This document shows positions 15,544-23,884 of a stretch of DNA of 42,219 nucleotides, piece by piece (within the stretch, counting starts at the first letter, position 1; every line of letters begins with the position of its first letter). This stretch comes from a virus: IMG/VR virus record IMGVR_UViG_3300042691_025039, positions 1-42,219 of that record, one strand, 5' to 3'. The notes below the pieces were generated by a model. The model made no database searches. It was not told the DNA's origin and saw only the letters and a program-made list of their open reading frames with translations. Made by a program: the position numbers and the translations under genes.

Positions 15544-18318
15544 ATGGCGAATACTACTATCCAGCTTAAGCGCTCATCTGTAGCCGGTAAGCAACCAAAC
15601 ACAACTACGCTGAGCATAGGCGAGCTCGCGATTAATCTTACTGATAAGAAGATATACTCTTCTGATGGTACATACGTATTCGAACCAGCTGGCAATGTTA
15701 CCAATTTAAACGTCACTGCCGGCATTAAAGCAAATGGCTCTTACGGTGTAACAGGTCAAGTACTTGCTACGAATGGATCTTCAGTGTATTGGACTGCAGA
15801 TCAAACCGCTAATGTAATTGCTGCTAATAGCTTAACAGCTAGTTATATAACTATTACAACTGGTACATTATCTGTTGGTAACTCTACAGTCAATACAGAT
15901 ATTGGTAATAACTATATTAGTGTTGGAAACAGTTCTAGCTTTGTAAATGTTTATAGTTCTTATATTAGTATTGGCAATATTTCTACTACTGATTCTTTAC
16001 AGACAAACTCTTCTAGTATCATTCTTGGTAATGTTACACAGGGTGCTACAGAAACAAATACTGTCTTTATAAGCAGTAAACTTCTTCAAGATAAAAATTA
16101 TTCTGGTCAAACAGGTCTAGGATCAGCAATTGCACTTGGTCACCCTGGATGGAATGGACCCGGTGGAAAAGTTCATTATGCTCCTCAAGGCACTATCTAT
16201 GCTACTGATGCTAATCTATTTTTCGTAAATACTTCATTTATGCAGATGGGTAATAGCACTGCATATTTTAATATGACGCCTAGATCATTGACAATCGGAA
16301 ATACTATTGTTAATAGTTCTTTAATATCTACTACAGCTCTAAGAGCAAATGGTTCACTTGGTACTGCAGGACAAGTACTTGCAACAAATGGTACTGCAAT
16401 ATATTGGACTGCAGATCAAGGTGCTAATGCTATTACGGCAAATAGCTTAACTGCAAATCTTATAACTATAACTACCGGCACACTATCTGTTGGTAATTCT
16501 ACAGTTAATACAGATATTGGTAATAATTATATTAGTGTTGGCAACACTTCTGGATATGTAAATGTCTATAGTAATAGAATTTATCTAGGTAATTCTTCTG
16601 CTAATGCTACAATAAATTCAACAATATATACTGGCACTTCAAATAATGCTAACTATTTGGGTACAGTTGCTGCAGCTGCATACATTCAAAATACTGATAG
16701 TAGAACATTAAGTGGTAACTTAGTATTTTCTGCAGCCAATGTTGCATTTACAGGAAACGTCAGATTAAATGGTGTTATTGCTAATGGATCTTTAGGAACT
16801 GCAGGTCAAGTTCTTTCTTCCAATGGTTCTGCTGTTTATTGGGCTCCTGCATCTAGCGGTTCATCTGTAAATACAACACCATCTAATATTAAAAATATTG
16901 TTAATACTAGTGTCGGCATTACACAATCAGTTATCGATACAGCTTCTGCTACAGGTATATCAACAATAGAATACTTAATATCTGCAAGAGATAACACTAA
17001 TCTAAATTATAAATCTTCTAGAGTACTAATAACTACAGATGGAACTTCTTCTTTTGTAACAGAATATGGTATAGTATTGAGCAATAATTCTGCTCAGGTT
17101 TGTTCATTTGACTCTGATATTAATACAGGAAGTATAAGATTATTAGCAACCGGTGACAGTGCAGATGTTGATGTAAGTTTACAGAGAGTTGTGCTTGGTT
17201 CTTCTACCGAAGCTGGTGATATTGCTGCGGCTCCTGTTTTAGATAGTGTAACAAATACTTCAAATATAATAGCAGCTTCAGCTAACTCTGTCAAAACTGC
17301 TTATGATGTTGGCATAGCAGGACAAACATCTGCGGCGGCGGCATATACAAATGCTGTATCATACACCGATACAAAAGCTGCTACAGCGTATTCTAATGCA
17401 ACTTCTTATGCTGATACAAAAGCTGCTGCAGCGTATTCTAATGCAACATCTTATACAGATTCTCGTATAATTGATTCTGTAACAAACACATCTATAACAT
17501 ACGCTGCTTCAGCCAACTCTGTTAAAAACGCATATGATAGAGCAATAGATGCTAACACGCGAGCAAGCTCGGCGCAGACGTCTGCTACAGATGCATATTC
17601 TAATGCTATAATGTTTGCATCAAACGCAAGTAATATTAATACTGGAACTCTAGCAGAAGCAAGACTTCCATATAGAATGAATCAAAATGTTCAGACAACC
17701 GATACTGTAGAGTTTGCTGGGCTTACTCTTTCTGGTAATCTTGTCGTATCTGGCAACGTTAATATCATTGGTGCAAATAATCTATCTATCTCAGATAATA
17801 TGATTTATCTGAACTCAAATAATGATGTATCTAATCCTGATCTTGGTTTTGCTGGTAACTATAACGATGGCACATATCATCATGCTGGTTTCTTTAGAGA
17901 TGCATCAGACGGTATTTGGAAAGTATTTGATAACTATGGGCCGGAACCAGATGCTTCTGCATTTATAGATACAACAAACACAACATTTCATATAGCAGAT
18001 TTTCAGACAAACACACTGTTTGCAAGTTCATTAAGTGCTAATGGATCTCTTGGTACTGCTGGACAAGTACTTACATCTAATGGAACTACTTTATATTGGT
18101 CAACAGTTTCTGGAGGTGCCGGTGGATTTACTAATGGTCAATCAATATCAGTAAATAACTTTGTTATAACTGGTGCATTTTCTGCTAATAGTTCCAACGG
18201 AACTTCTGGTCAGGTACTTACTTCAAATGGAACAGGTACTTATTGGTCAACTGTTTCTGGTGGTTCCGGAATTTCATCAGGTAAAGCTATCGCTATGGCG
18301 TTAGTATTCGGAGGATAA
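15544..18318 (+). CDS. Long tail fibre protein B
   Basis: 924 residues. Same kind of N-domain as fibre A (IQLKRSSVAGKQPNTTTLSI, then GELAINLTDKKIYSSDG). Internal duplication: GQVLATNGxxxYWTADQ plus ITTGTLSVGNSTVNTDIGNN occurs near residues 70-135 and again near 277-345. Residues about 455-560 hold the module shared with the 11391 protein (EYLISARDN, TEYGIVLSNN). Residues 599-640 have 15-residue repeats (SYADTKAAAAYSNAT). Near residue 770 is the module DLGFAGNYNDGTYHHAGFF, RDASDGIWKVF, shared with fibre A. Two final GQVLTSNGTxxYWSTVSGG units are near the C-terminus. Ribosome site GAGG. Probably a distal or alternative fibre. Confidence 0.8.
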   Translation: MANTTIQLKRSSVAGKQPNTTTLSIGELAINLTDKKIYSSDGTYVFEPAGNVTNLNVTAGIKANGSYGVTGQVLATNGSSVYWTADQTANVIAANSLTASYITITTGTLSVGNSTVNTDIGNNYISVGNSSSFVNVYSSYISIGNISTTDSLQTNSSSIILGNVTQGATETNTVFISSKLLQDKNYSGQTGLGSAIALGHPGWNGPGGKVHYAPQGTIYATDANLFFVNTSFMQMGNSTAYFNMTPRSLTIGNTIVNSSLISTTALRANGSLGTAGQVLATNGTAIYWTADQGANAITANSLTANLITITTGTLSVGNSTVNTDIGNNYISVGNTSGYVNVYSNRIYLGNSSANATINSTIYTGTSNNANYLGTVAAAAYIQNTDSRTLSGNLVFSAANVAFTGNVRLNGVIANGSLGTAGQVLSSNGSAVYWAPASSGSSVNTTPSNIKNIVNTSVGITQSVIDTASATGISTIEYLISARDNTNLNYKSSRVLITTDGTSSFVTEYGIVLSNNSAQVCSFDSDINTGSIRLLATGDSADVDVSLQRVVLGSSTEAGDIAAAPVLDSVTNTSNIIAASANSVKTAYDVGIAGQTSAAAAYTNAVSYTDTKAATAYSNATSYADTKAAAAYSNATSYTDSRIIDSVTNTSITYAASANSVKNAYDRAIDANTRASSAQTSATDAYSNAIMFASNASNINTGTLAEARLPYRMNQNVQTTDTVEFAGLTLSGNLVVSGNVNIIGANNLSISDNMIYLNSNNDVSNPDLGFAGNYNDGTYHHAGFFRDASDGIWKVFDNYGPEPDASAFIDTTNTTFHIADFQTNTLFASSLSANGSLGTAGQVLTSNGTTLYWSTVSGGAGGFTNGQSISVNNFVITGAFSANSSNGTSGQVLTSNGTGTYWSTVSGGSGISSGKAIAMALVFGG
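17338..17466 (+). repeat. 45-bp tandem repeats in fibre B
   Basis: Nearly three copies of a 45-base unit coding for AAYSNATSYADTKAA-like 15-residue repeats. Copies two and three are almost identical at the DNA level, so the duplication is recent. Confidence 0.85.
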
Positions 18319-18319
18319 A

Positions 18320-18676
18320 ATGGCTAACCCTAATATAGTGAACACCACTACAATCTATGGAAATACTGCTGCGTTGGCAGTATCATCAACTACTACTAAC
18401 GTAGTTAGTAATCCAACAAGTTCTGGCAGTGTTTATAAAATAAATCTTTTATCAATTGCAAACTATTCGACTAATAATTATTCTGTTACGGCTGAATTAA
18501 ATATTGCAGGTACAAATACCAATATTGTGAAGAACGTTGTTATACCTTCTAACTCGTCTCTAGCAGTCATAGGTAAAGATACTGCGATCTATCTTTTAGA
18601 GAATAGTTCAATTCAACTTTCAACAACACAAAACTCTGCATTTCATGCTATTTGCAGTTGGGAGCAAATAAGCTAA
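18320..18676 (+). CDS. Small virion protein of the fibre cluster
   Basis: 118 residues: MANPNIVNTTTIYGNTAALA, then SGSVYKINLLSIANYSTNNY, VVIPSNSSLAVIGKDTAIYL and an end in SWEQIS. I recognise this pattern from small conserved hypothetical proteins next to fibres in T4-like cyanophages and other marine phages (xxNPNIVNVTSIxGxT and KDTxIYLxE signatures). An all-beta domain is likely; it may cap or connect fibres. Strong ribosome site GGAGG before ATG 18320; stop shares its last base with the start of the LamG protein. Confidence 0.65.
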   Translation: MANPNIVNTTTIYGNTAALAVSSTTTNVVSNPTSSGSVYKINLLSIANYSTNNYSVTAELNIAGTNTNIVKNVVIPSNSSLAVIGKDTAIYLLENSSIQLSTTQNSAFHAICSWEQIS

Positions 18677-21456
18677 TGCCAAGAATTAGACCAGAAGGTG
18701 GACTATCAGGTACATATCAAACACCTACTCCATACGCAGCAAGTGGCATGTGGACTATGCGTGATCTAGATAGAAATAGAAGAATTGGTTCTTGGCCAGC
18801 TGATGTTGGAGCAAGTGATGAAGTTTATAAGTACACAGGTTTATTAACACATTTTGATGGCACTGCCAATGATAATAATAATAATATAAAAGATTCACTA
18901 ACTAACACCGAATTTACTAAAATTCCATTTGCAGATACATTCAGCGTATATTTTCCAGGTTCAATAGGTTATAGAACACCGTTAAGTAATAATTTTGTTC
19001 TTACAAGTGATTTTACTATGGAAATGTATGTATATTTTTCTGGTTCTCCAACAGACGTAGCACTGTTTAATAACTATGGTGGTAATAATCTTTCAACAAA
19101 TTTTGCTTTAGAAATAACTGCAAGCAATAAAGTAGCTCTATTTATCAATGGTCTTAGTACTGTAAGAATAACCGGAACAACTACTGTAACAACTGGTGTT
19201 TGGTATCATATTGCAGTAGTCAGATCTTCTGGAGTTGTAAAATTATATGTTAATGGTATTCAAGAAGGATCTTCTTATTCTTTTTCTGGAGAAGTAGGAG
19301 CTAATACAGAAGAATATTATATTGCACAATATAATGCTGCCAGTAGATTAACTGGTTATTTATCAAATTTTAGAGTCACAAATACAGCAGTATATACAAC
19401 TACTTTTACACCACCAACTACAACTCTTACAGCTATAAGTGGTACACAATTATTAATAGCAAACTCTTCTACTTTTGTTGATAATTCTGTTAATGCATAT
19501 ACATTAACTATAAGTCAAACTGGTAACGAAGTTATTACAATTAATCCTATTTCCTTTACAAGAACTGGAAATCCTGGTCAAGGAACATTTAGTCCATACA
19601 GTCAACCTGCAGGAAACTGGTCAACTTATTTAGATGGTGCTTCTATTTTAAGCATTGCTGCAAACGCTAATTTCCTTATTGGTACACAAAATTTTACTAT
19701 AGAATGCTGGGTATATATAAACTCAACAGGAACAATACAAGGTCTTGTAACATCACATCAAACTGGTGGCATGTTTCAATTCTATGTTACAGCTTCCCGA
19801 AATATATTTGCTGCAGTCAATACAGATGGTGGTACAACAACAAATTATACTAACTTAACAAGTGCAAGTACAATTAGTAATGGTGTATGGAATCATCTTG
19901 CTTTAGTACGCAACGGTACTGAAGTAGCTATCTATATTAATGGAGTAAAAGATACAAATACAGCGACACTTTCTGCTGGCGCAAACATCGGTAGCTATGG
20001 TGGTAACAAAGCAATATACATTGGCTCTGCTGCAGATCAAAACAATAAAACTACCGGTCATTTTTCAAATGTTAGATATGTTGTAGGAAGCGCTGTATAT
20101 ACATCTAATTTTACTCCACCGGGACCATTAACAGCCATAAGTGGTACGCAGTTATTAACATGTCAAGATTATAGATTTAAAGATAATTCTGTAAATGGAT
20201 TTACCGTTTCTATCGTAAGCGCACCATCTATATCACCGTTTTCTCCTTTTGCTCCAACAGAAGAATATTCTGTATCCGCAAAAGGTGGTAGTTATACATT
20301 AAATGGCGGTGAATATTTTAGAATATCAACAGCTCAAACTGCGTTTGGTTTAAGTACAGGCAATTGGACTATAGAACTTTGGGCATATTTCACCATCCCG
20401 AATGGTATGATCTGGGATACCAGAACTTCCGGCGGTGGTGGAAATCAAGTTAAACCTACATTATATTTTTCTAGTGCTAATAATTTATCATTTTATGTTT
20501 CAGGTGCTACAAGAATATCAGCTTCTGGCATAACTTCTGGTCAATGGTATCATATTGCTATTGTAAAATCTAGTAACAGCACACGTCTTTATATAAATGG
20601 GGTGCAAACCGGCTCAGCTTATACAGATACAAATGATTATGGCGCAAGCGCGCAACTTGCAATTGGCGCATCAAATGATAGCGTTGGTTTAATTACTCTT
20701 AGTGGTGGCTATATAACCGATTTTAGAATAACAAAAAGTGCAGTTTATACATCATCATTTACACCACCTACATCACCATTAACAGATAACTCATGTTCAT
20801 TATTATTAAACGGAACTAATGCAAAAATTATAAATCAAACTGGTAGTACAAATATTAGCACTATAAGTGGTGCTAAGCTTTCTACTACACAGAGTAAATT
20901 TGGTGGATCAAGTTTAGTATTAAATGGTACAACAGATTATTTAACGTTAACATACTTAAACAACATTGCAGCAAATCCATCAGCCATAGCTCTCGGTATA
21001 TCTAATTTTACTATTGAAGGTTGGTTTTATACTAATGGTTCAGCTTCAATACAAACCTTATTCCAAATAAATGGCAACTCTGCTGGTTATGCGGCCGCCC
21101 GCTTAGATATTACAACAAGTAATACATTACAACTTCTTGTTTCTGCAACAGGATCAGCTCATGCTATAAACTACACGACACCAAGCGCACCAATTGTCAA
21201 TTTAACTTGGCATCATATTGCTCTCGTAAGATCTGGATCTAATTTTTATATTTTTGTTGATGGTATACAACGTGGTGTTACACAAACAAGCAGTCTAGCA
21301 CTAATGGCAGGAAGTGGTTATAATTTAATAGGTGCAGTTATTGCAACAAGCTTACAGGGTTATTTTAATGGGTATATTGATGAGTTTCGTATAACCAGAT
21401 ATGCTAGATACACATCAAACTTTACTCCATCATCGATACCTTTTTCTAATAGGTAA
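18676..21456 (+). CDS. Adhesin with four LamG (concanavalin-like) domains
   Basis: 926 residues from the ATG at 18676, chosen over the in-frame TTG at 18652 because it sits in a TAATG overlap with GGGAG upstream. Residues 1-80 form a capture region (RPEGGLSGTYQTPTPYAASG, WTMRDLDRNRRIGSWP). Four LamG-type repeats follow at about 85-245, 312-480, 538-698 and 743-916. Each has a strand FTxExWxY, then G.WYHIAxVRS.....LYxNG, and closes with FRxT..AVYT..FTPP. These folds bind glycans or proteins, so this is a good receptor-binding candidate for surface polysaccharide. Two of the domain ends also carry the linker LTAISGTQLL. Confidence 0.85.
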   Translation: MPRIRPEGGLSGTYQTPTPYAASGMWTMRDLDRNRRIGSWPADVGASDEVYKYTGLLTHFDGTANDNNNNIKDSLTNTEFTKIPFADTFSVYFPGSIGYRTPLSNNFVLTSDFTMEMYVYFSGSPTDVALFNNYGGNNLSTNFALEITASNKVALFINGLSTVRITGTTTVTTGVWYHIAVVRSSGVVKLYVNGIQEGSSYSFSGEVGANTEEYYIAQYNAASRLTGYLSNFRVTNTAVYTTTFTPPTTTLTAISGTQLLIANSSTFVDNSVNAYTLTISQTGNEVITINPISFTRTGNPGQGTFSPYSQPAGNWSTYLDGASILSIAANANFLIGTQNFTIECWVYINSTGTIQGLVTSHQTGGMFQFYVTASRNIFAAVNTDGGTTTNYTNLTSASTISNGVWNHLALVRNGTEVAIYINGVKDTNTATLSAGANIGSYGGNKAIYIGSAADQNNKTTGHFSNVRYVVGSAVYTSNFTPPGPLTAISGTQLLTCQDYRFKDNSVNGFTVSIVSAPSISPFSPFAPTEEYSVSAKGGSYTLNGGEYFRISTAQTAFGLSTGNWTIELWAYFTIPNGMIWDTRTSGGGGNQVKPTLYFSSANNLSFYVSGATRISASGITSGQWYHIAIVKSSNSTRLYINGVQTGSAYTDTNDYGASAQLAIGASNDSVGLITLSGGYITDFRITKSAVYTSSFTPPTSPLTDNSCSLLLNGTNAKIINQTGSTNISTISGAKLSTTQSKFGGSSLVLNGTTDYLTLTYLNNIAANPSAIALGISNFTIEGWFYTNGSASIQTLFQINGNSAGYAAARLDITTSNTLQLLVSATGSAHAINYTTPSAPIVNLTWHHIALVRSGSNFYIFVDGIQRGVTQTSSLALMAGSGYNLIGAVIATSLQGYFNGYIDEFRITRYARYTSNFTPSSIPFSNR

Positions 21457-21464
21457 CTCTACTT

Positions 21465-21472
21465 TATAAATA
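21465..21472 (+). promoter_or_regulatory. Late promoter TATAAATA (first of a tandem pair)
   Basis: Exact late box in the intergenic gap after the LamG gene, 40 bases before ATG 21513 and ten bases upstream of a second exact box. Confidence 0.6.
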
Positions 21473-21474
21473 AG

Positions 21475-21482
21475 TATAAATA
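21475..21482 (+). promoter_or_regulatory. Late promoter TATAAATA (second of a tandem pair)
   Basis: Exact late box 30 bases before ATG 21513, one helical turn after the first. The ribosome site AGGGGAAAGGG follows. Serves the 88-residue fibre fragment and probably the genes up to the 2OG-like gene at 23862. Confidence 0.65.
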
Positions 21483-21512
21483 TTCTTAAAATAGGGGAAA
21501 GGGAACCTATTC

Positions 21513-21779
21513 ATGGCAGACAAAGCTTTCATAGTAAAAAATGGTCTTATAGTAAACACAAACCTAATATATACTTTAGGTTCGAATGTTGGTATAATGA
21601 CTACAACGCCCGGAGCTACTCTTGCTGTAAATGGCAATATCTCTGCAACAGCAAATATTCAAGTTGGTAACGTTAATATAAATACAACTATGGTAACAGT
21701 CTCATCATCAAACGTGATGACTTATGCTACTACATTAAAAGTGTATTATGCAAATAATACACAAGCGTTCCCAACTTAA
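21513..21779 (+). CDS. Short fibre-type protein (possible truncated fibre)
   Basis: 88 residues: MADKAFIVKNGLIVNTNLIY, VGIMTTTPGATLAVNGNI, GNVNINTTMVTVSSSNV. This is the N-terminal module found at the start of much longer fibres (VKNGLxVNT, VGIxTxxPxxxLxVNG). Here the gene stops after one module. It may be a remnant of a fibre or a small capping protein. It has a strong ribosome site and two late promoters, which argues that it is still made. Confidence 0.6.
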   Translation: MADKAFIVKNGLIVNTNLIYTLGSNVGIMTTTPGATLAVNGNISATANIQVGNVNINTTMVTVSSSNVMTYATTLKVYYANNTQAFPT

Positions 21780-21798
21780 TAATGTTTAAGGTGTATTG

Positions 21799-22743
21799 AT
21801 GCCAAGACCGTTAAAGATAGATACAGGTACAACACCAGTCTCATTTAAAGAGATGAGTGATGCAGACTATGATTATCTAACACATGTTATCTTAACTCAG
21901 TTTGCTGCATCAAATACAGGTGTTGGAACAGTATCTTCAAACAGTAGCTTCACACTAATAGGAACTTTCTCTGATACGTATAGACCATATACGGTTGGTC
22001 AACATCCTATTGGCACTGACATCACTACAGTAACTTATAATTTCTATCAAGATTATGGTACTGCTACAGAAACTTTAGTAAGACCTGTGCACTATGATGT
22101 AGGTGCAAACACATTCGAGCAGGATGATACGACTCTTAATACTACAGTCATGGCAAACGTTCTTGCTAACTTAGTAAACTATGGTGTTGGAAGCTATTCA
22201 CTTTCTCCTACTGCTCCGGTCGGTGGAACATGGGTAGCAGAGAGAACTATTCAGAATACTACATCAGCTGCAAATAATGTTACATATGTCTGGAGAAAAA
22301 CTGCAGCTACAGCTCCAAGCACAGTTAGACCACTAAAGGTAAACTCAACATCGCCGATCTCTGTAAAAGAAATGAGTGATGCAGAGATACAGACATTGAC
22401 AGACAGATTAAGAAATAGAATTGTAGCTACAGGCATAGGTAAATATGCTGTGCAGTCGACTGCTCCTGTATCTGGTGGTACTTGGGTAACAAGAGGATCG
22501 GCGTTCTCTGATACTAGAGAAACTACTTCGACGGTTAGTTATACAGGCACGTACTCAGGCACATATAGTGGAAACTACACTGGAGCGTATACAAGATTCT
22601 TTGCTGGAAGTATTGGTGGATTTTTCTCTGGTACATATATAGGTTTTTATACAGGAAACTATTCAGGAAATTATTCAGGTTTAACATTAAATTCAGGCAC
22701 AGAAACTGTTTCAACAGTATCATTATGGGTGAGGACATCTTAA
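21799..22743 (+). CDS. Fibre-cluster protein with duplicated N-module and Tyr/Gly repeats
   Basis: 314 residues from ATG 21799 (AAGGTG five bases upstream), preferred over the TTG just before it. The segment RPLKIDTGTTPVSFKEMSDA near the N-terminus and RPLKVNSTSPISVKEMSDAE near residue 180 are two copies of one module, each followed by a helix and a SxxPTAPxxGTW-type strand. The C-terminal 65 residues hold GTYSG/GNYSG/GNYTG repeats with aromatic residues every 4-5 positions. Similar Tyr/Gly repeats occur in fibre proteins of marine T4-like phages and are probably surface-exposed adhesive strands. Function inferred: receptor binding or fibre tip. Confidence 0.65.
   Translation: MPRPLKIDTGTTPVSFKEMSDADYDYLTHVILTQFAASNTGVGTVSSNSSFTLIGTFSDTYRPYTVGQHPIGTDITTVTYNFYQDYGTATETLVRPVHYDVGANTFEQDDTTLNTTVMANVLANLVNYGVGSYSLSPTAPVGGTWVAERTIQNTTSAANNVTYVWRKTAATAPSTVRPLKVNSTSPISVKEMSDAEIQTLTDRLRNRIVATGIGKYAVQSTAPVSGGTWVTRGSAFSDTRETTSTVSYTGTYSGTYSGNYTGAYTRFFAGSIGGFFSGTYIGFYTGNYSGNYSGLTLNSGTETVSTVSLWVRTS
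22540..22680 (+). repeat. Degenerate 12-15-bp repeats coding for Tyr/Gly units
   Basis: Repeated ggc/ggt-acg-tac-tca and gga-aac-tac units code for GTYSG, GNYSG, GFYTG. The copies differ mainly in third bases, so selection acts on the protein pattern. Confidence 0.75.
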
Positions 22744-22744
22744 C

Positions 22745-23164
22745 ATGAGAATTATTAGAGCGCCGCGCTGGGCAAATGAAGAAAAAACACACATCATCTG
22801 TCAGTTTGAGTATGATGATGGTAGAGTTTTAACAGCTAGTGTTACAGACACTGAAGAAGGTAATCCGGATTGGAAAGAAATCCTTGAAGTCTTTTCTACT
22901 GAAGTTATAGATGAAAATACAAAGAAAGACATTGAACTTCATAATGAAAGAAAGACTCAGAGAGAAGAGCAGCAAAAGCAAGAAGAAGAGATTGCTAAGC
23001 AAAATATATTGTTCTTAGCTAAGTCTGAAGCTTTTGATCTTGATATTATCAGAGACTCAAGCTATACTGATCTAAAGTCAAACCTCAGAAAAGCTTCATC
23101 ATTAACAGAAATCCATGCATATGCTGGTGCTATAGTAGCTTTAGAGACTCTTAAAAATAGCTAA
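22745..23164 (+). CDS. Small accessory protein, possibly fibre chaperone
   Basis: 139 residues. N-terminus MRIIRAPRWANEEKTHIICQ, then FEYDDGRVLTASVTDTEEG, a short domain found near fibre genes in T4-like phages. Residues 45-90 are a highly charged helix (ERKTQREEQQKQEEEIAKQN). The C-terminal 50 residues are helical (LRKASSLTEIHAYAGAIVAL). The layout resembles tail-fibre assembly chaperones, which follow the fibre they fold, but no diagnostic motif is present. Starts one base after the previous stop; ribosome site GAGG. Confidence 0.55.
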   Translation: MRIIRAPRWANEEKTHIICQFEYDDGRVLTASVTDTEEGNPDWKEILEVFSTEVIDENTKKDIELHNERKTQREEQQKQEEEIAKQNILFLAKSEAFDLDIIRDSSYTDLKSNLRKASSLTEIHAYAGAIVALETLKNS

Positions 23165-23173
23165 TTATTCTTC

Positions 23174-23884
23174 ATGAATAAGGGTATTATACTGATAGCT
23201 TCTATGTCTAGAGCATACTATGATTCTGCTATTAGATGCGCTGTATCAATAAAAGACTATTCGCCGGAAATCAGTATAACTCTCTTTACTCATCTTGAGT
23301 TTATAAAAGAGAGAGATAAAAAATACTTCGATCACATCAGCTATGATATACCTTATCATAGAAGAGCTAAGATGAAAGGTATGTATATGTCACCTTATGA
23401 CATCACTGCATACCTTGATGCTGATATGGAAGTCATGTCTTCAGAGTTATCAACCATCTTTGATCATTTTGGTGATAATGAAATAATGCTAACTAATATA
23501 AGAGAGCATGTTAGCAAAGAAGTATTCATAGATAAAAATAAAACAATAAAGATGCAGTATCATGGTGGTTTCATGCTTTATAAAAAGAATGAAAATACTA
23601 TGAAACTTTTAAAAGACTGGTATGAAGAGTTTTTAATACAAGATAGCACTGAGTGGAAATACTCTGAATATTTCCCGTCTATGAAAAAGTGGGATCAGTT
23701 TACACTTTGGAGATTACTTAAAGATAGTAAATACAAATATAAGATTGGCATTATGCCAGATGATTATAGATGGAACTATATCTGGCTTTATGACATTAAG
23801 GGTGCAGACGGTGATAAGTCACCAATAATATATCATCATACTATACCAGATAGGATTGTTCATGCAGGTTATATCAAACATTAA
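23174..23884 (+). CDS. Glycosyltransferase-like protein (GT-A fold)
   Basis: 236 residues. N-terminal beta strand GIILIASMSRAYYDSAIRCA, then SIKDYSPEISITLFTHLEF, and the metal-binding type DxD motif in YLDADMEVM (Asp82, Asp84). YHGGFMLYKKN and later KWDQFTLWRLL fit the acceptor-side elements of small GT-A enzymes. C-terminus HTIPDRIVHAGYIKH has His residues like those that complete the metal site. The sugar donor and acceptor cannot be told. No clear ribosome site upstream. Overlaps the next gene by 23 bases. Lies on the plus strand just before the inverted enzyme cassette, so it may act in the same pathway. Confidence 0.65.
   Translation: MNKGIILIASMSRAYYDSAIRCAVSIKDYSPEISITLFTHLEFIKERDKKYFDHISYDIPYHRRAKMKGMYMSPYDITAYLDADMEVMSSELSTIFDHFGDNEIMLTNIREHVSKEVFIDKNKTIKMQYHGGFMLYKKNENTMKLLKDWYEEFLIQDSTEWKYSEYFPSMKKWDQFTLWRLLKDSKYKYKIGIMPDDYRWNYIWLYDIKGADGDKSPIIYHHTIPDRIVHAGYIKH

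Noticed and set aside
17338-17466. CRISPR-like repeat array
   Set aside because: Repeats are contiguous, in frame and code for a fibre repeat; there are no spacers.
18652-18675. TTG start for the LamG protein
   Set aside because: The ATG at 18676 sits in a TAATG overlap with a ribosome site, and the extra eight residues overlap the previous gene.
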